A DNA stretch of 64,000 nt, from the NCBI RefSeq assembly GCF_002086795.1, contig NZ_MVIM01000019.1, positions 43,043 to 107,042 of the forward strand. The letters are read 5' to 3'. Source of the stretch: Mycolicibacterium tusciae. GTDB lineage: Bacteria; Actinomycetota; Actinomycetes; Mycobacteriales; Mycobacteriaceae. Below the pieces are notes generated by a model. It saw only the letters and a program-made list of their open reading frames with translations, did no database searches and was not told the DNA's origin. Below, piece after piece: positions 58,681-64,000 of the stretch (the stretch's first letter is position 1; every line of letters begins with the position of its first letter). The position numbers and the translations under genes are program-made.

Positions 58681-58982
58681 GCTCGAATCGACCCGGCGAG
58701 GGCGCGCAGTCACCACCACAATCGGCGTGCGAGGAACTGGCTACGCTGCTGGCCGGGGCGACCGGCGATGCACTTAACATCGCCAACGAGTTCGCAGAGG
58801 TCGTCGTGCGCCGAGTGACCACTCGCAACGGAGCTCGGCTGTTGATTCAGGCGCCAAAATCGGCGCAGTGGGTGTCGCTGGATGCCTTGGAGATCGAGGC
58901 GTTGACCTGGCAGAACCCAGCCACCTTAGCGGCCATGGTGGGGAACGCAGGGACTCCCTTGATTCTGGGCGACGAGGTATGA
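58677..58982 (+). CDS. Small conserved protein of ring-dioxygenase operons
   Basis: A 101-residue protein with an N-terminal disordered part and a conserved core ATGDALNIANEFAEVVVRRVTTRNGARLLIQAP...LDALEIEALTWQNP, here indicated by its ends only. Similar small proteins are found in actinobacterial dioxygenase clusters and are sometimes mislabelled dihydrodiol dehydrogenase; they carry no NAD-binding motif. Both ends overlap neighbouring genes (ATGA), so it is clearly translated with the operon. Role unknown; it may assist dioxygenase assembly or the dehydrogenase. Confidence 0.75.
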   Translation: MSSNRPGEGAQSPPQSACEELATLLAGATGDALNIANEFAEVVVRRVTTRNGARLLIQAPKSAQWVSLDALEIEALTWQNPATLAAMVGNAGTPLILGDEV

Positions 58983-59782
58983 CTGGCTGGCTGGCGGGCA
59001 AACGCGCATTGATCGTCGGCGGAGGTTCGGGTATCGGTCGGGCCACCGTCGACGCGTTCCTGAACGAGGATGCCCAGGTCGCCGTGCTCGAGTACGACAG
59101 CGATAAGTGCTCGGCGCTGCGCCATCAGCTGCCCGACATCCCGGTAATCGAGGGTGATGGGACCACCCACACCGCCAACGACGAAGCTGTGCAGGTCGCT
59201 GCCGACGCGTTCGGCGGACTCGACACATTGGTGAACTGCGTGGGGATCTTCGATTTCTACCGTCGTCTTCAGGACATCCCCCCCGAGCGAATCGACAAGG
59301 CGTTCGACGAGATGTTTCGTATCAACGTCCTGAGTCATATCCACTCAGTCAAGGCTGCAGTGCCGGCATTGATGGGCCAGGACGGCGCCTCGATCATCCT
59401 CACCGAGTCCGCTTCATCATTTTATCCAGGACGTGGCGGCCTGCTGTATGTCGCGTCGAAGTTCGCGGTGCGTGGCCTCGTCACCGCACTGGCTCACGAA
59501 CTCGCGCCGAGGATCCGTGTGAACGGTGTTGCCCCAGGGGGAACGTTGAACACCGACCTGCGCGGACTCGACAGTCTCGACCTTGGCGCCCGCCGTCTGG
59601 ATGCTGCACCCGACCGGGCCCGCGAATTGGCTGCTCGCACACCGCTCAACGTGGCCCTATCGGGTCACGACCACGCGTGGAGTTACGTCTTTCTCGCTTC
59701 GCACCGCTCCCGCGGGCTTACCGGCGAAACGATCCGCCCCGACGGCGGTTTCGGCCTCGGACCTGCACCCCAGCGCAATTGA
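58979..59782 (+). CDS. cis-Dihydrodiol dehydrogenase (BphB-like SDR)
   Basis: A 267-residue SDR. NAD motif GGGSGIGRATVDAF at residue 14, AVLEYDSDKC with the acidic cofactor residue, CVGIFDFYRRLQDIP near residue 82, and active-site YVASKFAVRGLVTALAHEL (Tyr/Lys) near residue 155. VNGVAPGGTLNTDLRG is a hallmark of BphB/HcaB-type cis-dihydrodiol dehydrogenases. It re-aromatises the dihydrodiol made by the dioxygenase to a catechol. The start overlaps the small gene stop by 4 nt. Confidence 0.92.
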   Translation: MTGWLAGKRALIVGGGSGIGRATVDAFLNEDAQVAVLEYDSDKCSALRHQLPDIPVIEGDGTTHTANDEAVQVAADAFGGLDTLVNCVGIFDFYRRLQDIPPERIDKAFDEMFRINVLSHIHSVKAAVPALMGQDGASIILTESASSFYPGRGGLLYVASKFAVRGLVTALAHELAPRIRVNGVAPGGTLNTDLRGLDSLDLGARRLDAAPDRARELAARTPLNVALSGHDHAWSYVFLASHRSRGLTGETIRPDGGFGLGPAPQRN

Positions 59783-59810
59783 ACCCGACGAACATAGGGA
59801 AGGAAAGCAC

Positions 59811-60011
59811 ATGGACGGAGTCATAAAGGCTAACCACGCGGTATGTCAGGGATACGCGAACTGTGTCGTAGCCGCCGAGGACTACTTCGACATCGACGAC
59901 CGGGGACTCGTGTTGGTCCGGAAGACGGAGGTCCCTTCCGCGGACAGGACCCGGGTCGAGGAGGCTGCGCGCAGCTGTCCGGTGGCAGCGTTGGAAGTCG
60001 TAGACGAATGA
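59811..60011 (+). CDS. [3Fe-4S] ferredoxin of the dioxygenase system
   Basis: A 66-residue ferredoxin from ATG at 59811 with GGAAGGAAAG upstream. Ligands are VCQGYANC near residues 12-18 and SCPVAAL near residue 56, the three-Cys pattern of [3Fe-4S] ferredoxins used with P450s and actinobacterial PAH dioxygenases. YFDIDDRGLV is the family middle block. It overlaps the reductase gene by 4 nt. An older, cysteine-free relative lies at 39284-39457. Confidence 0.95.
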   Translation: MDGVIKANHAVCQGYANCVVAAEDYFDIDDRGLVLVRKTEVPSADRTRVEEAARSCPVAALEVVDE

Positions 60012-61249
60012 CGTCACGGGTCGTCATCGTCGGCAGTTCTGTCGGCGGGGTCCGCACGGCCCAGGCGCTGCGATCGGAAGGCTACGACGGCGACATCGTC
60101 CTCGTGGGCGAGGAAACTGCACTGCCCTACGACAAACCGCCGCTATCCAAAGCGTTGCTTGCGGGTACGAGTGACATCGCGGCTGCGACGTTACTCACCA
60201 GAGACGCTGCCGCCGCCGACGCCATCGAGCTTCGCCTCGGCCGCCGCGCGATCGGAGTGGATGTCGCAGCGTGCGAGGTTGAGTTCGCCGATGATGAGCC
60301 CCTGCACTACGACCACCTGGTGGTGGCCACCGGAGCGAGCGCGCGACCATCCCCGTGGGGCCAGGGACCGGGCGTTCATGTGCTACGCACCCTAGAGGAC
60401 TGTCTGCGGCTAAGGGCCGACCTCGTTGCCGGTGCCCGCCTCGTGGTGATCGGGGCAGGATTTATTGGGGCCGAGGTCGCGTCAACCGCGCGGTCACTGG
60501 GGCTGCAAGTGACGGTTGTCGACCCGGTGCCGGTGCCGATGAGCCGGGTGCTTACCGAAGAGATCGGTGGGTGGTTCGTCGATTTGCACCGAGACCACGG
60601 AGTGCACACGCGATTCGGCGTCGGTGTCGAGAATATTGAGGGGGAGCGCGGCAACTTGGAGGTCGGCCTCACGGACGGGACCGTCGTGGAAGCCGACACG
60701 GTGGTGGTGGGCATCGGCGCCGTGCCGAACGACGGCTGGCTGATGCCGTCCGGACTGGTCGTCGATGACGGCCTGGTCTGCGACGAGTTCTGTCGTGCCG
60801 TCACGTCAGAAAACGTCTACGCAGTCGGCGACGTGTCGCGTTGGTTTCATCGCGCCCGCGGCGTGATGATGCGCATCGAACACTGGACAAACGCGGTCGA
60901 CCAGGCGTCTTGCGTCGCGCACAATATCTCGCACCCCGACCATCTGCGCTGCTACGAGCCCGTCGAGTACGTATGGAGCGACCAGTACGACTGGAAGATC
61001 CAGTTTTGCGGCCAAACAACTCACCTAAGTGAGCCACTCGTCGTCGGAGATCGATTGTCCGACAATCGATTCACAGCGCTCTACCCCGATGGCGAGCAAC
61101 GTTTGAGCGGCGCCGCGATCGTGAACTGGCCTCGAGCACTGATCGAGTGCAGGCGTGCACTGAAGGCCGGCAGCGATCTCGAAACTGTGCGGGGGAGGCT
61201 CGAACTGTTGACGAACCCACCCGACACTGCCGCGACGCGATCACCATAG
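60008..61249 (+). CDS. FAD-dependent ferredoxin reductase of the dioxygenase system
   Basis: A 413-residue reductase from ATG at 60008. FAD motif VVIVGSSVGGVRTAQAL, PYDKPPLSKALLAG, NAD(P)H motif VVIGAGFIGAEVASTARSLG near residue 146, VYAVGDVSRW near residue 274 and the C-terminal EYVWSDQYDWKIQFCG. It completes a three-component dioxygenase with the ferredoxin and alpha/beta subunits. It is the last gene of this operon; a 550-bp gap follows. Confidence 0.94.
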   Translation: MTSRVVIVGSSVGGVRTAQALRSEGYDGDIVLVGEETALPYDKPPLSKALLAGTSDIAAATLLTRDAAAADAIELRLGRRAIGVDVAACEVEFADDEPLHYDHLVVATGASARPSPWGQGPGVHVLRTLEDCLRLRADLVAGARLVVIGAGFIGAEVASTARSLGLQVTVVDPVPVPMSRVLTEEIGGWFVDLHRDHGVHTRFGVGVENIEGERGNLEVGLTDGTVVEADTVVVGIGAVPNDGWLMPSGLVVDDGLVCDEFCRAVTSENVYAVGDVSRWFHRARGVMMRIEHWTNAVDQASCVAHNISHPDHLRCYEPVEYVWSDQYDWKIQFCGQTTHLSEPLVVGDRLSDNRFTALYPDGEQRLSGAAIVNWPRALIECRRALKAGSDLETVRGRLELLTNPPDTAATRSP

Positions 61250-61761
61250 TGCGGCCACACGTGGTTGCCCGCCCCATTGGACGTGGCACTGTACGTGCAC
61301 CGAAGACGCTCGCAGCGGCGTCGCAATCTTAATTCGACAACGTCTCACCAGCGGGGAAAACGGCCCTCAAGATCAACGCCTTGCCGTTATCTCGCCTCAC
61401 CCGATCTCGAGTTGCTCCCCAGCGGCAACAGTGTCGTCATTGTGTTGTGCGCCGATCCGAGATGACTAGCGGAGCTGGCGCGAGTCGGCACGGGGGGCCG
61501 CCGACGTGTTGGCTGAAGATAGATAGTCTTTCCGCAGATCGGCGCGCGAGCAGCTCAACGAACACGCTCGCAAGTCCATCCGGGAGCACCCGCGACACCA
61601 CGAATTGCGGCACCGGATGACCTGGATGGCGGCGGAGTCGAATTCGTCTAGCGTGCTGCATAACTCGACCTTTCGCCCCGTTAGGGGTACTGACCCAAGA
61701 GGTCAGCTCAGTGCTGCCCGTGCGCTATTGACGCGACCGGCGGGTGCCGATAATCTCTAAT
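61250..61761. other. Gap between the reductase and the cupin dioxygenase genes
   Basis: About 510 bp without a gene I can support. A forward frame around 61530-61760 (SARELERTRS-like and HHELRHRM) and a reverse frame at 61437-61661 are open, but neither has a known motif or ribosome site. The base composition is lower in G+C than the genes. It probably carries decayed sequence plus the promoter of the next operon. Confidence 0.45.
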
Positions 61762-61774
61762 TGACAGAGTGTCA
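61762..61774. promoter_or_regulatory. Palindrome TGACA-GAG-TGTCA before the cupin dioxygenase gene
   Basis: TGACAGAGTGTCA has exact 5-base arms. It lies 26 nt before the ATG at 61800 and overlaps TTGACA, which could also be a -35 hexamer. It shares GACAGAGT with the element at 56553, so one regulator, perhaps the IclR protein, may serve both operons. Confidence 0.6.
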
Positions 61775-61799
61775 TTCTGCCAACCAGAGAAGGTAGCCA

Positions 61800-62885
61800 A
61801 TGTCCACCGCCGAGAGTTCAGAGCTCCGCGAATTCGACGTCGAGCTCGAGGCTGCCAACTTACGTGGGCAATGGATATACGACGAAATGCTGGAAAGCGT
61901 CGTCGGCGGCCCCAAGCCCGCCGGTGTTCCCTTTCTGTGGCGATGGCACGATGTTCACGCGAAGCTTCTGAAGTCGTGCGACGTGATGCCCGAAAGTTTG
62001 ACGGCGCGACGCAATCTCTCGTTCATCAATCCGGATGCCCGGGGAACCACGCACACCATGAACATGGGCATGCAGATGCTCAAGCCCGGCGAGATTGCCT
62101 ATGCGCACCGCCACACCATGGCAGCGCTGCGGTTCGCTATTCAAGGCGGCCCCGGCCTGATTACTGTGGTGGACGGCGAGCCGTGCCAAATGGAGGACTA
62201 CGACCTCGTCTTAACCCCTCGCTGGACGTGGCACGACCACGAGAATGCCACTTCGGAGAACGTCGTTTGGCTCGACGTGCTCGATATCGGATTGGTGCTC
62301 GGGCTCAATGTTCCCTTCTATGAGTCCTACGGCGAGAAGCGCCAACCTCAACGCGAAGAGCCTGGAGAGCATCTCGCCGACCGCGGGGGCCTACTCCGCC
62401 CTGCGTGGGAGCAGGTCAAGACGGCGAACTTTCCATTCCGCTATCCCTGGCGCGACGTCGAGCGGCAGCTCCAGCGGATGGCGGGCCTTGCGGGCAGTCC
62501 CTACGACGGCGTCGTCCTGCGGTATGCCAACCCCGTCACAGGCGGATCGACCATGCCAACGCTCGATTGCTGGGTGCAATTGCTGCGGCCCGGCCAGCGG
62601 ACCGACGCCCATCGCCACACGTCGAGTGCCGTGTATTTCGTCGTGCGTGGCGAAGGGACGACGGTCGTCGACGACGTGGAGCTTGACTGGGGGCCCCACG
62701 ACAGTTTCGCGGTGCCTAACTGGAGCACCCATCACTTCGTCAACCGGTCGACAGAAGATGCCGTGCTGTTCTCGGTCAACGACATCCCCACACTCAAGGC
62801 GCTCAATCTCTACTACGAAGAGCCCGAGCTGTCATTGGGGGCGCACCCGTTTCCCCCAGTACCCGCCAACCTCCGAGCCCGCTGA
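61800..62885 (+). CDS. Bicupin ring-cleavage dioxygenase (gentisate/1-hydroxy-2-naphthoate type)
   Basis: A 361-residue two-cupin protein. The first cupin has GEIAYAHRHTMAALRFAIQG near residue 98 (HxH plus later His), the second GQRTDAHRHTSSAVYFVVRGEG near residue 265, with STHHFVN supplying the far His. PRWTWHDHEN lies in between. This architecture is that of gentisate 1,2-dioxygenase and 1-hydroxy-2-naphthoate dioxygenase (PhdI), which open a ring carrying one hydroxyl and a neighbouring carboxyl. The adjacent hydratase-aldolase favours a PhdI-like role. GAAGG precedes the start. Confidence 0.88.
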   Translation: MSTAESSELREFDVELEAANLRGQWIYDEMLESVVGGPKPAGVPFLWRWHDVHAKLLKSCDVMPESLTARRNLSFINPDARGTTHTMNMGMQMLKPGEIAYAHRHTMAALRFAIQGGPGLITVVDGEPCQMEDYDLVLTPRWTWHDHENATSENVVWLDVLDIGLVLGLNVPFYESYGEKRQPQREEPGEHLADRGGLLRPAWEQVKTANFPFRYPWRDVERQLQRMAGLAGSPYDGVVLRYANPVTGGSTMPTLDCWVQLLRPGQRTDAHRHTSSAVYFVVRGEGTTVVDDVELDWGPHDSFAVPNWSTHHFVNRSTEDAVLFSVNDIPTLKALNLYYEEPELSLGAHPFPPVPANLRAR

Positions 62886-62903
62886 CGTTTCACCAGAAAG
62901 GCA

Positions 62904-63908
62904 ATGCCTGTGCCTGACACGAAGTTGACCGTTGATGACATCACCGGGGTCGTCGGCATCATTCCTACGCCCTCCATCCCGACGGCCGACCAGCCCGACA
63001 CAACATTCTCCGTGGACCTCGACGAGGCGGCGACGCTTGCCGACTCGATGGTCCGCGGCGGGGTCGACGTGCTTATGACCACAGGCACCTTCGGCGAGTG
63101 TGCTTCGCTGACATGGGACGAGTTGCAAAGCTTCGTCGCCACCGTCGTCGATGCCGTCGCGGGGCGAATCCCGGTTTTCGCTGGAGCGACGACGCTCAAC
63201 ACCCGCGATACGATCACTCGAGGTCGTCGGCTCGGCGAGCTCGGTGCCGACGGTTTGTTCGTCGGTCGTCCGATGTGGCTGCCCCTCGACGACGCCGGGA
63301 TTGTGCGCTTCTATCGCGATGTGGCCGAGGCAGTGCCGAACCTGGCAATGGTTGTCTACGACAACCCAGGCGCCTTCAAGGGAAAGATCGGGACCCCCGC
63401 ATACGAGGCGCTTAGCCAGATACCGCAGGTTGTCGCTGCCAAGCATCTCGGACTGCTCAGTGGCTCCGCCTTCCTCTCCGACCTCCGCGCCGTCGGCGGT
63501 CGTGTGCGGCTACTGCCGCTTGAGACCGACTGGTACTACTTTGCCCGGCTATTCCCAGAGGAGGTCACCGCCTGTTGGTCGGGCAATGTGGCCTGCGGCC
63601 CTGCGCCGGTAACCCACTTGCGCGACTTAATCCGAGCCCGCCGCTGGGACGACTGTCAAACGCTCACCGACGAACTCGAGGCCGCTCTCGAGACGCTCTA
63701 CCCGGGCGGCAACTTCGCCGAATTCCTCAAATACAGCATCCAGATCGACAACGCCCAATTCCAAGCAGCCGGTTTTATGCGCACCGGGCCCACCCGGCCG
63801 CCGTACACCGAAGTGCCGGAGTCCTACTTGGCTGGAGGGCGCGAGGCCGGCAAGAACTGGGCCGCACTCCAGCAGCGCTATGCGTCACTTACCGTCTCGA
63901 ACCACTGA
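62904..63908 (+). CDS. Hydratase-aldolase, DapA superfamily (PhdJ/NahE-like)
   Basis: A 334-residue TIM-barrel of the dihydrodipicolinate synthase superfamily. The block TTGTFGECASLTWDELQSFVATVV near residue 55 is diagnostic of NahE/PhdJ hydratase-aldolases, followed by VVYDNPGAFKGKIG near residue 152 and AAKHLGLLSG with the Schiff-base Lys near residue 177. The C-terminal GPTRPPYTEVPESYLAGG also fits. These enzymes cleave benzylidenepyruvate-type products to an aldehyde and pyruvate; PhdJ acts after 1-hydroxy-2-naphthoate dioxygenase. It follows the cupin gene by 18 bp. Confidence 0.93.
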   Translation: MPVPDTKLTVDDITGVVGIIPTPSIPTADQPDTTFSVDLDEAATLADSMVRGGVDVLMTTGTFGECASLTWDELQSFVATVVDAVAGRIPVFAGATTLNTRDTITRGRRLGELGADGLFVGRPMWLPLDDAGIVRFYRDVAEAVPNLAMVVYDNPGAFKGKIGTPAYEALSQIPQVVAAKHLGLLSGSAFLSDLRAVGGRVRLLPLETDWYYFARLFPEEVTACWSGNVACGPAPVTHLRDLIRARRWDDCQTLTDELEAALETLYPGGNFAEFLKYSIQIDNAQFQAAGFMRTGPTRPPYTEVPESYLAGGREAGKNWAALQQRYASLTVSNH

Positions 63909-63927
63909 ATCGCCCGAGGACAGCACA

Positions 63928-64000
63928 TGTTGGTGAAGGCGTTGGGTTATGTGGGTGTGGAGTCTCCGGATGCGAAGGAGTGGTTGGAGTTCGGTCCGGA
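63928..64000 (+). CDS. Extradiol dioxygenase (VOC, BphC/PhdF-like), 5' part
   Basis: ATG at 63928 opens MLVKALGYVGVESPDAKEW, the typical start of 2,3-dihydroxybiphenyl-type extradiol dioxygenases; 24 codons are visible before the window ends. It lies 19 bp after the hydratase-aldolase and completes a ring-cleavage pair for module B. Codon use (TTG, GGT, GTG, TCT) differs from its neighbours, hinting at another origin. Confidence 0.8.

Noticed and set aside
61437..61760. Possible small genes in the gap before the cupin gene
   Set aside because: Open frames of 70-80 codons lack motifs and start signals.
38619..64000. Insertion sequences or transposase genes in the island
   Set aside because: No DDE or other transposase motif and no terminal inverted repeats were found; the debris seen is integrase, ferredoxin, MhpF and phosphoglycerate mutase only.
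1..64000. CRISPR array, rRNA or classical tRNA genes
   Set aside because: No regularly spaced repeats and no rRNA signatures are visible; the only tRNA-like structure recognised is the tmRNA.

Overview
The window is 64 kb of high-G+C actinobacterial DNA, almost certainly from a rapidly growing mycobacterium (Mycolicibacterium type). The evidence is an antigen 85 mycolyltransferase, a WS/DGAT acyltransferase, fadE23/fadE24-like and hisN (Rv3137-type) genes, fprA, the prfB - mscS-like - ftsE - ftsX - smpB block, many TetR/FadE genes, and a tmRNA closely resembling the mycobacterial one. Family names come from recognition of motifs and conserved sequence, not from database searches.

Layout. (1) 1-7.6 kb: a reverse-strand operon (homogentisate-dioxygenase-like, alpha/beta hydrolase, CaiB CoA-transferase, HMG-CoA-lyase-like, TetR, acyl-CoA dehydrogenase) behind a strong palindromic operator. 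A second small reverse-strand set (TetR, flavin monooxygenase, Ddn-like protein) has its own palindrome. (2) 7.9-15.5 kb: lipid and envelope genes (Ag85, quinone/acrylyl-CoA reductase type MDR, fadE23/fadE24, WS/DGAT, histidinol phosphatase). (3) 15.5-24.8 kb: housekeeping core with fprA, prfB, an MscS channel, a P/T-rich membrane protein, ftsE, ftsX, smpB, an EamA transporter and a GGDEF-EAL protein. (4) 24.9-34.3 kb: MerR regulator, S9 peptidase, DUF3159, SGNH hydrolase, thioesterase, an acyl-CoA dehydrogenase pair and a MDMPI-like protein. (5) 34.5-38.1 kb: a complete glycine-betaine/choline type ABC transporter. (6) 38.25-38.62 kb: ssrA (tmRNA).

From the 3' end of ssrA onward the window becomes a genomic island. 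It starts with a terminator-like hairpin, then two truncated, head-to-head tyrosine-integrase remnants, then about 25 kb of aromatic catabolism genes with visibly lower G+C and scattered gene debris: a ferredoxin that has lost all its cluster cysteines, a frameshifted acetaldehyde dehydrogenase and a phosphoglycerate-mutase tail. No attachment-site copy closing the island lies inside the window, so it extends beyond it.

Island module A (39.7-54.7 kb) combines a one-component Rieske oxygenase of the phthalate-4,5-dioxygenase/VanA type, a PanB-fold protein lacking the usual catalytic Glu, an alpha/beta hydrolase with Cys in the nucleophile elbow, a GntR/FCD regulator with matching palindromes, and a CYP199-like P450 with candidate [2Fe-2S] ferredoxin and reductase partners. 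It also has a 4,5-dihydroxyphthalate-decarboxylase-like protein, Zn-alcohol and aldehyde dehydrogenases, a RraA/LigK-like aldolase, a LigJ-like hydratase and a 2-oxopent-4-enoate hydratase. No ring-cleavage dioxygenase is present in it, and the combination does not match a pathway I know. Module B (54.8-64 kb) looks like a PAH or aryl-carboxylate route: IclR and SnoaL-like genes diverging from a Rieske dioxygenase alpha/beta pair, a small companion protein, a cis-dihydrodiol dehydrogenase, a [3Fe-4S] ferredoxin and its reductase, then a gentisate/1-hydroxy-2-naphthoate-type cupin dioxygenase, a PhdJ/NahE-type hydratase-aldolase and the start of an extradiol dioxygenase.
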